From Pseudomonas sp. GD04019 (lineage in GTDB: Bacteria > Pseudomonadota > Gammaproteobacteria > Pseudomonadales > Pseudomonadaceae), in the NCBI RefSeq assembly GCF_029837695.1, contig NZ_JAOEEA010000002.1, forward strand, positions 310,001 to 374,000: a DNA stretch of 64,000 bases. The letters are read 5' to 3'. Each line of letters starts with the position of its first letter. Position 1 is the first letter of the stretch. Shown one piece after another: positions 21,682-32,374 of this stretch. The translations under genes were made by a program, and so were the position numbers. A model generated the notes under the pieces. The model searched no databases, was not told the DNA's origin, and saw nothing but the letters and a program-made list of their open reading frames with translations.

Positions 21682-22863
21682 ATGCCCCGTATCGGTACCC
21701 CCTTGTCGCCCACCGCGACCCGCGTCCTGCTCTGTGGCTCCGGCGAGCTGGGCAAGGAAGTGGTGATCGAACTGCAGCGCCTGGGTTGCGAAGTGATCGC
21801 CGTCGACCGTTACGCCGACGCGCCGGCCATGCAGGTGGCGCACCGCAGCCACGTGATCAGCATGCTCGACGGCGCCGCCCTGCGCGCGGTGATCGAGGCG
21901 GAGAAACCGCACTATATCGTGCCGGAGATTGAGGCCATCGCCACCGATACCTTGGTCGAGCTGGAGGCCGAAGGCTTCACCGTGGTGCCCACCGCCCGCG
22001 CCGCCAAGCTGACCATGAATCGCGAGGGCATCCGTCGCCTGGCCGCCGAAGAGCTGGGCCTGCCGACCTCGCCGTACCACTTCGCCGATACCTATGAGGC
22101 CTATGCCGAGGCGGTGAAGTCGGTCGGCTATCCCTGCGTGGTCAAGCCGATCATGAGTTCTTCCGGCAAGGGCCAGAGCGTGCTGAAGAGCGACGCCGAC
22201 CTGCAGGCTTCCTGGGATTACGCCCAGGAAGGCGGCCGCGCCGGCAAGGGCCGGGTCATCGTCGAGGGCTTCATCGATTTCGATTACGAGATCACCCTGC
22301 TCACCGTGCGCCACATCGGCGGCACCTCGTTCTGCGCGCCGGTCGGCCACCGCCAGGTCAAGGGCGACTACCACGAGTCCTGGCAGCCGCAGGCGATGAG
22401 CGCCAAGGCCCTGGCCGAGTCCGAGTGCGTGGCCCTGGCCGTCACCGAGGCTCTCGGCGGCCGCGGCCTGTTCGGCGTCGAGCTGTTCATCAAGGGCGAT
22501 CAGGTGTGGTTCAGCGAGGTGTCGCCGCGCCCCCACGACACCGGCCTGGTCACCCTGATCTCCCAGGACCTGTCCGAATTCGCCCTGCATGCGCGGGCGA
22601 TCCTCGGCCTGCCGATCCCGAGCGTTCGCCAGCTCGGCCCGTCCGCGTCCTCGGTGATCCTGGTCGAGGGCGAGTCGCGCCAGGTGGCCTTCGCCAACCT
22701 CGGTGCCGCTCTGGCCGAACCAGACACCGCGCTGCGCCTGTTCGGCAAGCCTGAGGTCAGCGGCCAGCGGCGCATGGGCGTGACCCTGGCGCGCGATAAG
22801 AGCATCGAGGCGGCACGCGCCAAGGCCGTGCGTGCGTCCGAGGCGGTCAAGGTCGAGCTGTGA
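21682..22863 (+). CDS. purT: Formate-dependent phosphoribosylglycinamide formyltransferase
   Basis: PurT makes formyl-GAR from GAR, formate and ATP, the folate-independent third step of purine synthesis, just before the PurL reaction. The 393-residue ATP-grasp protein shows the N-terminal [17 protein letters not shown] nucleotide-binding start, the lid region [12 protein letters not shown] and the metal site in [13 protein letters not shown]. It ends in TGA overlapped by the GTG of the SGNH hydrolase gene. It is 8 kb from purL, so not in the same operon. Confidence 0.97.
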   Translation: MPRIGTPLSPTATRVLLCGSGELGKEVVIELQRLGCEVIAVDRYADAPAMQVAHRSHVISMLDGAALRAVIEAEKPHYIVPEIEAIATDTLVELEAEGFTVVPTARAAKLTMNREGIRRLAAEELGLPTSPYHFADTYEAYAEAVKSVGYPCVVKPIMSSSGKGQSVLKSDADLQASWDYAQEGGRAGKGRVIVEGFIDFDYEITLLTVRHIGGTSFCAPVGHRQVKGDYHESWQPQAMSAKALAESECVALAVTEALGGRGLFGVELFIKGDQVWFSEVSPRPHDTGLVTLISQDLSEFALHARAILGLPIPSVRQLGPSASSVILVEGESRQVAFANLGAALAEPDTALRLFGKPEVSGQRRMGVTLARDKSIEAARAKAVRASEAVKVEL

Positions 22864-23588
22864 GCCGTCTACGCGCCGGGCTGTGGTGGTGGCTGCTGCT
22901 GGCCCTGACGCCGATTGCCCTGCCGCAGGCCCTATGGACCCGGCGCACGGCGCTGCGTCTGCCGGAGGCCTCGGGCGCGCAGAGTGGCGTTGTTGGTGTC
23001 GAGCGGGTGGGCGAGCCGCTGCGTCTATTGCTGATCGGTGAGTCCACGGTGGCGGGCGTCGGCGTCGAGGCCCAGGAAACCGCGCTGGCCGGTCAACTGG
23101 CCCGGGCGCTGTCAGCACGCCTGGGGCACCCGGTGGCCTGGCGCGCCTGTGGCGAGAACGGCATCACCGCCGGCGAGGCCTGCGAGCGCCTGCTGCCGCT
23201 GGCGCTGAGCGAGCCGGCGGACCTGGTGCTGCTGGTGTTCGGCGTGAACGACACCACCCATCTCAGTTCGCTGAGCCGCTGGGAAGGTGCGTTGCGGGCC
23301 CTGAGCCAGCGCATGGCGGCCCATGGCTGCCGCGTGGTGTTCACCGGGGTGCCGCCAATCCAGCACTTCAGCGCCTTGCCCTGGCTGCTGCGCCGTCTGC
23401 TCGGGCTGCGCGCCGGTCTGCTGGATAGCGAGTTGCGCCGTATCAGCGTTCAGGAGCGGGCGCAGTATGCGCGGCTGGACCTGCAGTTTGCCGATGACTA
23501 TCTGGCGCGGGACGGTTATCACCCGTCGGCGCTGGGCTACCGGGTCTGGGGCGAGGGGCTGGCCGAGCTGATCACTCGCTCGGCCTGA
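22860..23588 (+). CDS. SGNH/GDSL-type hydrolase
   Basis: This is a predicted exported or membrane-anchored esterase or lysophospholipase. The N-terminus ([19 protein letters not shown]) is an uncleaved anchor or signal. The four SGNH blocks are present: [10 protein letters not shown] (Ser62, with GES for the usual GDS), [13 protein letters not shown] and DGYHPS with the Asp and His of the triad. The GTG start overlaps the purT TGA as GTGA. The 3' end overlaps the convergent CorC-like gene by 17 bases. Confidence 0.85.
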   Translation: MSRLRAGLWWWLLLALTPIALPQALWTRRTALRLPEASGAQSGVVGVERVGEPLRLLLIGESTVAGVGVEAQETALAGQLARALSARLGHPVAWRACGENGITAGEACERLLPLALSEPADLVLLVFGVNDTTHLSSLSRWEGALRALSQRMAAHGCRVVFTGVPPIQHFSALPWLLRRLLGLRAGLLDSELRRISVQERAQYARLDLQFADDYLARDGYHPSALGYRVWGEGLAELITRSA

Positions 23589-24474
23589 GGCGCGTCTGCC
23601 ACAGGCGCACGCTCTTCACCCGGTTCTCGCTGGATTCGAGGATTTCCAGGCGATAGGGGCCGATCTTCAGGCATACCCGGCTGTCCGGAATGGTTTCCAG
23701 CGCCTCGGTGACCAGGCCGTTGAGGGTCTTGGGGCCCTCGCTGGGCAGGTGCCAGCCCAGGGCCTTGTTGATCTCGCGGATACTGGCCGCGCCATCGATG
23801 ATCTGCGAGCCGTCTTCCTGCGGCAGGATGTCCGGGTTGCCGGCACCTTCGACATGGCTGAAGTCGCCGATGATCTCGTCCAGCAGGTCTTCCAGGGTGA
23901 CGATGCCCTGTACGTCGCCGTATTCGTCGACCACCAGGCCGAGGCGGCGCTTTTCCTTCTGGAAGTTCACCAGCTGGGTCGCCAGCGGCGTGCCTTCGGG
24001 CACGAAGTAGGGCGGTTGGCAGCAGGCCAGCAGGGTGGCGTGGCTCAGGCGATTCTGCGTCAGCAACACGGCCAGGCGGCGCATATGCACGATGCCCTGG
24101 ATCTGGTTGATGTCGCCGCGGTACACCGGCAGGCGGGTGTGGCTGACGCCGCGCAGCTGCTCGATCAGCTGCGGCAGCTCGTCGTCCAGGTCGATGCCAG
24201 TGACTTCGCTGCGCGGGATCATGATGTCGTCCACCGTGACTTTTTCCAGCTCCAGCAGTTGCAGCAGGGCGCGCTGGCGTTGCTGGCGTTCTTCCTGGGC
24301 ATCGCCGTTGCGTGGCGTACGGCGCCGCTCGTGGCGCGGCGCGCCGGCGGCACGGGCCTCGCGGCTGGTGCGGCGGAAGGGTAGGGGCAGCAGGTTGCGT
24401 TCGCGCAGCAGCAACAGGCCGCCGATCAACAGGATCAGCGTGCCGAGCCACCATTCGTAGGGGGCGAGAGTCAT
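23572..24474 (-). CDS. CorC/HlyC-type CBS protein lacking the DUF21 membrane domain
   Basis: The 300-residue protein aligns by memory with the cytoplasmic part of YfjD/CorB: LLELEKVTVDDIMIPRSEVTG, two CBS repeats (residues about 85-205, including YFVPEGTPLATQLVNFQ and VDEYGDVQGIVTLEDLLDE) and a C-terminal CorC/HlyC domain (IIDGAASIREINKALGWHLP). YfjD-type proteins normally begin with a DUF21 domain of about four membrane helices and are above 400 residues. Here only one helix (WWLGTLILLIGGLLLL) and a basic linker precede the CBS region. The YpjD gene ends 4 bases upstream, so no room exists for the missing part. A role in magnesium or metal efflux is inferred from the family. Confidence 0.85.
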   Translation of the reverse strand: MTLAPYEWWLGTLILLIGGLLLLRERNLLPLPFRRTSREARAAGAPRHERRRTPRNGDAQEERQQRQRALLQLLELEKVTVDDIMIPRSEVTGIDLDDELPQLIEQLRGVSHTRLPVYRGDINQIQGIVHMRRLAVLLTQNRLSHATLLACCQPPYFVPEGTPLATQLVNFQKEKRRLGLVVDEYGDVQGIVTLEDLLDEIIGDFSHVEGAGNPDILPQEDGSQIIDGAASIREINKALGWHLPSEGPKTLNGLVTEALETIPDSRVCLKIGPYRLEILESSENRVKSVRLWQTRLRPSE

Positions 24475-24478
24475 GGGG

Positions 24479-25279
24479 TCAGATGTGCAGGATGAATTCG
24501 CGGACCAGCTTGCTGCCGAAGTAGGCGAGCATCAGCAGGCAGAAGCCGGCCAGGGTCCAGCGGATAGCCTTGTGCCCGCGCCAGCCGAGCTGGTGGCGGC
24601 CCCACAGCAGCACGGCGAATACCACCCAGGCAAAGCAGGACAGCACGGTCTTGTGTACCAGGTGCTGGGCGAACAGGTTGTCGACGAACACCCAGCCGGA
24701 CAGCAGCGACAGCGACAGCAGCAACCAGCCGGCCCAGAGGAAGCCGAACAGCAGGCTCTCCATGGTCTGCAGCGGCGGGAAGTTGCGGATCAGCCCGGAC
24801 GGATGCTTGTGCTTGAGCTGGTGGTCCTGCAGCAACAGCAGCAGCGACTGGAACATGGCGATGGTCAGCAGGCCGTAGGCGAGGATCGACAGCAGGATGT
24901 GGGCGAGAATGCCCGGTTCCTCGTTGATCGGCAGGCTGGTACCGGCCGGCACCAGCTGGGCCAGCAGCACGGTCAGCGCGCCCAGCGGGAACAGCGGCAG
25001 CAGCAGGTTCTCCACCGGGATGCGCGTGGTGCCGATCAGGATCAGCGCGATGACCGCGCAGGCGATCAGGCTGGAGGCGTTGAAGAAGTCCAGGTTGAGG
25101 CCGCTGCCCGGCAGCAACTGGATGCCCAGGCTGAAGATGTGGGCGATCAGGGCAAGGCCGCCGAGCAGGCCCAGCAGGCGTTTGTCCGGCGCCTGGCGGC
25201 GGGAGAAGCGCAAGCCCTGATAAAGGGTGGCGCCGGCATACAGGCCGGCGGCGGCGAGACTGGGCAGCAGAGGGTGCAT
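24479..25279 (-). CDS. YpjD/CcsA-like inner membrane protein
   Basis: This 266-residue protein has about eight membrane helices. It belongs to the cytochrome c assembly (CcsA/YpjD) family, with conserved His in GILAHILLSILAYGLL and in LVHKTVLSCFAWVVF. In E. coli, ypjD and yfjD flank ffh in the same way, which supports the call. The WWD haem-handling motif of true CcmC/CcsA proteins is not evident, so a role in cytochrome maturation is unproven. The ATG at 25279 (MHPLLPSLAAAGLYAG) is preferred; the longer frame crosses the divergent ffh promoter. Confidence 0.85.
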   Translation of the reverse strand: MHPLLPSLAAAGLYAGATLYQGLRFSRRQAPDKRLLGLLGGLALIAHIFSLGIQLLPGSGLNLDFFNASSLIACAVIALILIGTTRIPVENLLLPLFPLGALTVLLAQLVPAGTSLPINEEPGILAHILLSILAYGLLTIAMFQSLLLLLQDHQLKHKHPSGLIRNFPPLQTMESLLFGFLWAGWLLLSLSLLSGWVFVDNLFAQHLVHKTVLSCFAWVVFAVLLWGRHQLGWRGHKAIRWTLAGFCLLMLAYFGSKLVREFILHI

Positions 25280-25422
25280 AAATCCGTGTATGGCTGGGCC
25301 CGAAAGGCCGTGAGTGTGGCACACAAGAAGCGTTTCACGAAAGACCGCCGGCGGTGTCAGCGACCTCACCTCTTGGTTATACTCCGCGGCTTGCTGCAAG
25401 CACCCCGCTCAAAGGATCGCGC

Positions 25423-26796
<1,374 letters not shown>

Positions 26797-26829
26797 GCCC
26801 GGGGCCGATGGGTGGCCCGAAAAAGAGAT

Positions 26830-26857
26830 TTGCAAATAGCCGGATAATCCTTAGAAT
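26830..26857 (+). promoter_or_regulatory. Promoter of the rpsP operon
   Basis: TTGCAA (26830-26835) and TAGAAT (26852-26857) are 16 bases apart. A leader of about 70 bases follows, containing a short GGCC-rich dyad (CGGCCTTTCGGGCC), before rpsP. Confidence 0.65.
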
Positions 26858-26930
26858 ATGCGGCCTTTCGGGCCTAGGCCCATTAAAGTGTGTGCCTTTT
26901 AGTTAGCACCGATTACAGGAACGAAGTTCA

Positions 26931-27182
26931 ATGGTAACCATCCGTCTTGCTCGTGGCGGCTCCAAGAAGCGCCCCTTCTACCACCTGACCGTGACCAACA
27001 GCCGCAATGCGCGCGACGGTCGCTTTGTTGAGCGCATCGGTTTCTTCAACCCGGTCGCCACTGGTGCTGAAGTGAAGCTCTCTGTGAACCAAGAGCGCGC
27101 TACCTACTGGCTGAGCCAGGGCGCCCAGCCGTCTGAGCGCGTTGCTCAGCTGCTGAAGGAAGCTGCCAAGGCTGCTGCCTAA
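26931..27182 (+). CDS. rpsP: 30S ribosomal protein S16
   Basis: This is a small-subunit protein that binds 16S rRNA early in assembly. The 83 residues start [19 protein letters not shown] and contain [18 protein letters not shown], both diagnostic. It is the first gene of the conserved rpsP-rimM-trmD-rplS operon. The rimM ATG follows 5 bases after the stop. Confidence 0.98.
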   Translation: MVTIRLARGGSKKRPFYHLTVTNSRNARDGRFVERIGFFNPVATGAEVKLSVNQERATYWLSQGAQPSERVAQLLKEAAKAAA

Positions 27183-27187
27183 GCACT

Positions 27188-27721
27188 ATGAACGCCACGC
27201 CGTCCGCTGAGGACCTGATCGTCCTCGGCAAGATCACTTCGGTGCACGGCGTGCGTGGGGAAGTGAAGATCTATTCCTTCACCGACCCGATCGACAACCT
27301 GCTCGATTACAGCCCCTGGACGCTCAAGCGCGAGGGTGAGGTCAAGCAGGTGGAGCTGGTCAGCGGCCGCCTCCAGGGCAAAGTCCTGGTGGCCAAGCTC
27401 AAAGGGCTCGATGACCGCGAGGTAGCACGTACCTTCGCGGGTTTCGACATTTGCGTGCCTCGTGCATTGCTGCCCGAGCTGGATGACGGCGAGTTCTACT
27501 GGCATCAGCTGGAAGGACTGAAGGTGATCGATCTGCAAGGGCAACTGTTCGGGCGCCTCGATCATCTGCTGGAGACCGGCGCCAACGATGTGATGGTGGT
27601 CAAGCCCTGTCCGGGCAGCCTGGATGATCGCGAGCGCCTGCTGCCCTATACCGAGCAGTGCGTGCAGCAGGTCGACCTGGCCGCCGGCGAGATGCGGGTG
27701 GACTGGGACGCGGATTTCTGA
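27188..27721 (+). CDS. rimM: 16S rRNA maturation factor RimM
   Basis: RimM helps assemble the head of the 30S subunit through contact with S19. The 177 residues show the N-terminal RimM domain (LIVLGKITSVHGVRGEVKIYSF) and a C-terminal PRC barrel (GEFYWHQLEGLKVIDLQGQ, with TGANDVMVV). It is the second gene of the operon. Confidence 0.96.
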   Translation: MNATPSAEDLIVLGKITSVHGVRGEVKIYSFTDPIDNLLDYSPWTLKREGEVKQVELVSGRLQGKVLVAKLKGLDDREVARTFAGFDICVPRALLPELDDGEFYWHQLEGLKVIDLQGQLFGRLDHLLETGANDVMVVKPCPGSLDDRERLLPYTEQCVQQVDLAAGEMRVDWDADF

Positions 27722-27749
27722 GCCCCTGGCTCTTGCCTGAGCGAGTGCC

Positions 27750-28493
27750 ATGCGTGTCGAAGTCATCAGCATCTTCCCGGAGATGTTCGCCGCCATCAGT
27801 CAGTACGGCATTACCAGTCGTGCGGTGAAGCAGGGGTTGCTGCAGTTGAACTGCCGGCAGCTGCGTGACTACACCGACGATCGTCATCAGACCGTGGATG
27901 ATCGCCCCTTCGGCGGCGGCCCCGGCATGGTGATGAAGATCAAGCCTCTGGAAGGCGCCTTGGCTGCTGCCAGGGCCGACGCAGGGGCAGCGGCGAAGGT
28001 GATCTACCTGTCGCCGCAGGGCCGCCAGCTGTCTCAGCAGGGGGTTCGTGAACTGGCTAGCGAGCAGGCGTTGATTCTCATCGCCGGCCGCTACGAAGGC
28101 ATCGACGAGCGCTTCATTCAGGCGCATGTCGATGAGGAATGGTCGATCGGCGATTACGTCCTCTCCGGCGGTGAGCTTCCGGCGATGGTGCTGATCGATG
28201 CTGTAACGCGGCTGCTACCGGGTGCGCTCGGGCATGCAGACTCCGCCGAGGAGGACTCGTTCAGCGATGGTCTCCTCGATTGCCCGCACTACACCCGTCC
28301 CGAGGTGTACGAAGGCAAGCGTGTTCCGGACGTGCTGCTTAGCGGCAACCACGAACACATCCGGCGTTGGCGCCTCCAGCAGTCCCTTGGTCGGACCTGG
28401 GAGCGTCGCTCCGATCTTCTGGATAGCCGCTCGCTTTCTGGAGAAGAGAAAAAGCTGCTGGAGGAATACATCCGCCAGCGGGACGATAGTTAA
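27750..28493 (+). CDS. trmD: tRNA (guanine37-N1)-methyltransferase
   Basis: TrmD methylates G37 next to the anticodon with SAM, preventing +1 frameshifts. It is a SPOUT knot enzyme of 247 residues. Signature segments are [36 protein letters not shown] and the knot region [17 protein letters not shown]. The Asp and Arg of the active site are in this region. It is the third gene in the rpsP operon. Confidence 0.97.
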   Translation: MRVEVISIFPEMFAAISQYGITSRAVKQGLLQLNCRQLRDYTDDRHQTVDDRPFGGGPGMVMKIKPLEGALAAARADAGAAAKVIYLSPQGRQLSQQGVRELASEQALILIAGRYEGIDERFIQAHVDEEWSIGDYVLSGGELPAMVLIDAVTRLLPGALGHADSAEEDSFSDGLLDCPHYTRPEVYEGKRVPDVLLSGNHEHIRRWRLQQSLGRTWERRSDLLDSRSLSGEEKKLLEEYIRQRDDS

Positions 28494-28533
28494 CGTATCG
28501 ATGGCAAACCCAGGTTTGTCTTAGGAGCACAGC

Positions 28534-28884
28534 ATGACCAACAAAATTATCCAGATGCTCGAAGCCGAGCAGATGAACAAAGAAATCCCGGCCTTCGCCC
28601 CGGGTGACACCGTCATCGTTCAGGTGAAGGTAAAGGAAGGCGACCGCTCCCGTCTGCAGGCCTTCGAAGGCGTCGTAATCGGCAAGCGTAACCGCGGTCT
28701 GAACAGCGCCTTCACCGTGCGCAAGATCTCCAACGGCGTTGGCGTAGAGCGTACCTTCCAGACCTACAGCCCGCTGATCGACAGCCTGAGCGTCAAGCGC
28801 CGCGGTGACGTGCGCAAGGCCAAGCTGTACTACCTCCGCGACCTGTCCGGCAAGGCGGCTCGCATCAAGGAAAAACTGTCCTGA
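28534..28884 (+). CDS. rplS: 50S ribosomal protein L19
   Basis: L19 sits at the 30S-50S interface. The 116 residues include [20 protein letters not shown] and [20 protein letters not shown], both conserved. The stop is followed by a strong terminator that ends the rpsP operon. Confidence 0.98.
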   Translation: MTNKIIQMLEAEQMNKEIPAFAPGDTVIVQVKVKEGDRSRLQAFEGVVIGKRNRGLNSAFTVRKISNGVGVERTFQTYSPLIDSLSVKRRGDVRKAKLYYLRDLSGKAARIKEKLS

Positions 28885-28907
28885 TCGGACGGTCTTCCGA
28901 CCTGAAG

Positions 28908-28932
28908 AAAGCAGCCTGCGGGCTGCTTTTTT
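28908..28932 (+). terminator. Terminator of the rpsP-rplS operon
   Basis: A 9-bp stem (AAAGCAGCC and complement) with a TGCG loop is followed by a run of T. It starts 23 bases after the rplS stop. Confidence 0.93.
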
Positions 28933-29046
28933 CGTTTATGGGTTCGTTGACTGGCGAGCCCAGCGTTTCTGCCGCACGGGCAGCGTGACAACAAGCACAA
29001 CAGCGCAGCACGAGGCAGCCACATTCTTCAGCAGAGCAGTAGTGGC

Positions 29047-29457
29047 ATGACCCCGAGAGAGCAAGAGATCCAGCGCCGTACCGAGCTGTCGGAAACCCGC
29101 GTGACCAAAGCGGTGTTCCCGCCCAGCACCAACCATCACAACACCCTGTTCGGCGGCACCGCGCTGGCCTGGATGGACGAGGTGTCGTTCATCGCCGCCA
29201 CGCGTTTTTGCCGCCTGCCGCTGGTGACCGTGTCCAGCGATCGCATCGACTTCAAGCACGCGATCCCTGCCGGCTCAATCGTCGAACTGGTCGGCCGGGT
29301 GATCAAGGCCGGCAACACCAGCCTCAAGGTCGAAGTGGAAGTATTCGTCGAAGGCATGTACTGCGGCGGTCGGGAGAAGGCCATTACCGGCGTGTTCAGC
29401 TTCGTCGCCATCGGCGAGGACAAGAAGCCGGTGCCGGTGCTGCCGGATTTCGCATGA
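29047..29457 (+). CDS. Acyl-CoA thioesterase, hotdog fold
   Basis: This is a predicted cytoplasmic acyl-CoA hydrolase of the YciA/BFIT group. The 136 residues contain NTLFGGTALAWMDEVSFIAA, the hotdog helix with the catalytic Asp/Glu region, then SSDRIDFKHAIPAGSIVELVG. One hotdog domain is present, so it should oligomerise. The chain-length preference is not readable. A terminator follows directly. Confidence 0.9.
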   Translation: MTPREQEIQRRTELSETRVTKAVFPPSTNHHNTLFGGTALAWMDEVSFIAATRFCRLPLVTVSSDRIDFKHAIPAGSIVELVGRVIKAGNTSLKVEVEVFVEGMYCGGREKAITGVFSFVAIGEDKKPVPVLPDFA

Positions 29458-29460
29458 GAG

Positions 29461-29480
29461 AAGGCGCCCACGGGCGCCTT
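29461..29480. terminator. Terminator between the thioesterase and antiporter genes
   Basis: A near-perfect stem (AAGGCGCCC and complement) with TTTGCTTTTT on the plus side follows the thioesterase stop by 4 bases. It lies just beyond the antiporter stop on the other strand. Confidence 0.8.
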
Positions 29481-29487
29481 TGCTTTT

Positions 29488-31287
29488 TCAGTCTTCGGGG
29501 GCGATCAGGGCCAGCAGCGTCCAGTCTGCGGCCGGGGTGAAGTTCAGCTCGGCGCTGGCGACGTGGAACCAGCCGCGCGAGTCGAAGGCCAGCAGCAGTG
29601 TGGCGCGTTCGCCATGCAGGGCCTGGTAATCGCTCCAGCCGAAGCTGTCGGTGAGGGTCGTGGCGCGTACTTCCGCGCCACGGGCCAGGGCGCTGGCCAG
29701 CTGGCCATAGCTCTGCGCCGGATACCCGAACGGCTGGCCGCGATGCTCGTCGCTGGTCCTGTGCTTCTCGCTGAGGCGCTGCTCGCGCTGGCTCGGCAGG
29801 TAATAGAGGTTGGCCTTGCCGAAGTCAGGGCGGAAACGTGTGCAGGCCGTGCCGTTCTGCTCGCTGGAGGGTGACAGGGCGAGCAGTTGGCCGAGGCCGA
29901 TCAGGTCGAGGTGGGCGTCGGCATGCTGCGACGCGGGATTGCCGAAATAGGTGGGCAGCCCGTCCATGCGTGCGGCGCTGATGTTCTCCCAGCTGGAGTC
30001 GGTCAGCAGCACGCGCTGGTCGCGCTGCTGCAGGGCCTTGCCGATGGCGCGGGCCACCGGGTTGGCGCCGATGAGCAGAAAGCCGCGTGGCGACGGTTCG
30101 GCCACCTTGAGCAGGCGGGCCAGGGGGCGGGCGGTGGCACTCTGCAGTACCACCGTGCCGATGATCACCAGGAAGGTCAGTGGCACCAGCAGGTGAGCCT
30201 GCTCCAGGCCATGCAATTTCAGGCGCTCGGCGAAGATGGCGGAGACCGCGGCGGCGACTATGCCGCGCGGGGCGATCCAGGCCAGCAGGGCGCGCTCGCG
30301 CCAGTTCAGGCTGGAGCCAAAGGTGCTGAGGGCCACGCACAGGGGCCGTGCGACGAACTGGATCAGCGCCAGTAGCACCAGGGTCGACGGCCCCAGGGCG
30401 ACCAGCGCGGCGAGATCCAGGCGTGCCGCCAGCAGGATGAACAGGCCGGAGATCAGCAGCACGCTGAGGTTCTCCTTGAAGTGCAGGATGTGCTTCACGT
30501 CCACCCCGCGCATGTTCGCCAGCCACATGCCCATCACCGTCACCGCCAGCAGGCCGGACTCGTGCACCAGCAGGTTGGCGGCGATGAAGATGCCCAGCAC
30601 CGCGGCCAGCGCGCCGAGGTTCTCCAAATATTCCGGAAGCCAGCGGCGGCGCAGTGTTTGGCCGAACGACCAGCCGCCGGAGGCGCCGAACAGCGCGCCA
30701 CAGGCGATCACCTCGGCGAAGGTCAGCAGGCTCTGCCCCAGTGGGGCGCCACCGCTGCGGCTGGCGATGAAGCTGTAGACCACCACGGCCAGCAGGGCGC
30801 CGATCGGGTCGATGACGATGCCTTCCCAGCGCAGGATGTTGGCAACCGCGGTGTTCGGACGCATGACCCGCAGCATGGGCACTATCACCGTGGGGCCGGT
30901 GACCAGGGTCAGGGTGCCGAACAGCACGGCGAGGTCCCAGGGGAAACCCAGCAGATAGTGGGTGGCGCAGGCGATCACCGCCCAGGTCGCCAGGGCGCCG
31001 AGAGTCACCATGCGCCTGACCACGCCGCCGATCTCTTGCCACTCGCTGAGTTTGAGGGTCAGGCTGCCTTCGAACAGGATCAGCGCCACCGCCAGCGACA
31101 CCAATGGGAACAGTAGGGGGCCGAACAGCTTCTGCGGGTCCAGCCAGCCGAGCAGGGGGCCGGCGAGGATGCCGCACAGCAGCAGGAAGAGAATCGCCGG
31201 CAGGCGCAGGCGCCAGGCCAGCCACTGGCTGGCCAGCGCGGCCGCGGCGATGCCGCCGATGCCGAGCAGGATCTGGGTCTCGTTCAT
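29488..31287 (-). CDS. CPA1-type Na+/H+ antiporter with C-terminal nucleotide-binding-like domain
   Basis: This 599-residue inner membrane protein should exchange sodium or potassium for protons. About 12 membrane helices cover residues 5-395, with LILFEGSLTL and GTLTLVTGPTVIVPML, a CPA1/NhaP-type core, followed by GIVIDPIGALLAV. The C-terminal 200 residues start with a Rossmann-like strand and turn (GFLLIGANPVARAIGKAL), like a TrkA-N/RCK regulatory domain. It is divergent from xerD. The ion is inferred from the family. Confidence 0.9.
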   Translation of the reverse strand: MNETQILLGIGGIAAAALASQWLAWRLRLPAILFLLLCGILAGPLLGWLDPQKLFGPLLFPLVSLAVALILFEGSLTLKLSEWQEIGGVVRRMVTLGALATWAVIACATHYLLGFPWDLAVLFGTLTLVTGPTVIVPMLRVMRPNTAVANILRWEGIVIDPIGALLAVVVYSFIASRSGGAPLGQSLLTFAEVIACGALFGASGGWSFGQTLRRRWLPEYLENLGALAAVLGIFIAANLLVHESGLLAVTVMGMWLANMRGVDVKHILHFKENLSVLLISGLFILLAARLDLAALVALGPSTLVLLALIQFVARPLCVALSTFGSSLNWRERALLAWIAPRGIVAAAVSAIFAERLKLHGLEQAHLLVPLTFLVIIGTVVLQSATARPLARLLKVAEPSPRGFLLIGANPVARAIGKALQQRDQRVLLTDSSWENISAARMDGLPTYFGNPASQHADAHLDLIGLGQLLALSPSSEQNGTACTRFRPDFGKANLYYLPSQREQRLSEKHRTSDEHRGQPFGYPAQSYGQLASALARGAEVRATTLTDSFGWSDYQALHGERATLLLAFDSRGWFHVASAELNFTPAADWTLLALIAPED

Positions 31288-31382
31288 CAGGACTCCTTGT
31301 CTCTGGAAGTGCCCATCGCTGGAGTTGCGGCTCGGGGCTGTGGAAGACTAGCCCGCCATTTAGTCGGAAAGACAGTCGCGCA

Positions 31383-32279
31383 ATGCCCATTCTGGATCAT
31401 CACCTGATCGACCGCTTCCTCGACGCCCTGTGGCTGGAGAAGGGCCTGTCGCCGCATACCCGTTCCGCCTATCGCAGCGACCTCGGGCATTTCCACGCCT
31501 GGCTGCAGGAGCGTGGCCTGGAGCTTGAGAGCGCCGGCCGTGAGGTCATTCTCGATCACCTGGCCTGGCGCCTGGAGCAGGGTTACAAGGCCCGCTCCAC
31601 GGCGCGCCTGCTCTCCGGCCTGCGGGGCTTCTACCGTTATCTGCTGCGCGACGGGCTGATCGGCGAGGACCCGACGCTGCAGGTGGATCTGCCCCAACTC
31701 GGTCGGCCATTGCCCAAGTCACTGTCCGAGGCCGATGTGGAAGCGCTACTGGCGGCGCCGGAGCTGGAGGACCCGATCGGCCTGCGCGACCGCGCCATGC
31801 TCGAAGTGCTCTATGCCTGCGGCCTGCGGGTCACCGAGCTGGTGTCGTTGACCCTGGAGCAGGTCAACCTGCGCCAGGGCGTGCTGCGCGTGTTCGGCAA
31901 GGGCAGCAAGGAGCGCCTGGTGCCGCTGGGTGAAGAGGCGATTGTCTGGATCGAGCGCTATGTGCGCGAGGCACGACCGCTGCTGCTGGATGGTCGGCCC
32001 AGCGATGTGCTGTTCCCCAGCCTGCGTGGCGAGCAAATGACCCGCCAGACCTTCTGGTACCGCATCAAGCACCAGGCCAAGGTGGCCGGCATTCTCAAGC
32101 CGTTGTCGCCACATACCCTGCGCCACGCCTTCGCCACCCATCTGCTCAACCACGGCGCCGACCTGCGGGTGGTGCAGATGCTGCTGGGCCATAGCGATCT
32201 ATCGACCACGCAGATCTACACCCATATCGCTCGTGCGCGGTTGCAGGAGCTGCATGCCCAGCACCATCCCAGGGGGTGA
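31383..32279 (+). CDS. xerD: Tyrosine recombinase XerD
   Basis: XerD acts with XerC and FtsK at dif to resolve chromosome dimers. The 298 residues consist of a SAM-like DNA-binding domain (LEKGLSPHTRSAYRSDL) and a catalytic domain with Arg149 (CGLRVTELVSL), HTLRHAFATHLLNHGADLR and the nucleophile in STTQIYTHI. Length and the neighbour dsbC favour XerD over XerC. The start at 31383 is the ATG of MPILDHHLIDRFLDAL. Confidence 0.95.
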   Translation: MPILDHHLIDRFLDALWLEKGLSPHTRSAYRSDLGHFHAWLQERGLELESAGREVILDHLAWRLEQGYKARSTARLLSGLRGFYRYLLRDGLIGEDPTLQVDLPQLGRPLPKSLSEADVEALLAAPELEDPIGLRDRAMLEVLYACGLRVTELVSLTLEQVNLRQGVLRVFGKGSKERLVPLGEEAIVWIERYVREARPLLLDGRPSDVLFPSLRGEQMTRQTFWYRIKHQAKVAGILKPLSPHTLRHAFATHLLNHGADLRVVQMLLGHSDLSTTQIYTHIARARLQELHAQHHPRG

Positions 32280-32374
32280 GTGCACTCCGTCACGTCAGCA
32301 GGGCCGCCCAGCGTCTGCGGTCGGCTGCGCGGGTGCGCTGTGGTAGGCTGGGGGCACTGTCATAGGAGTGTTCC

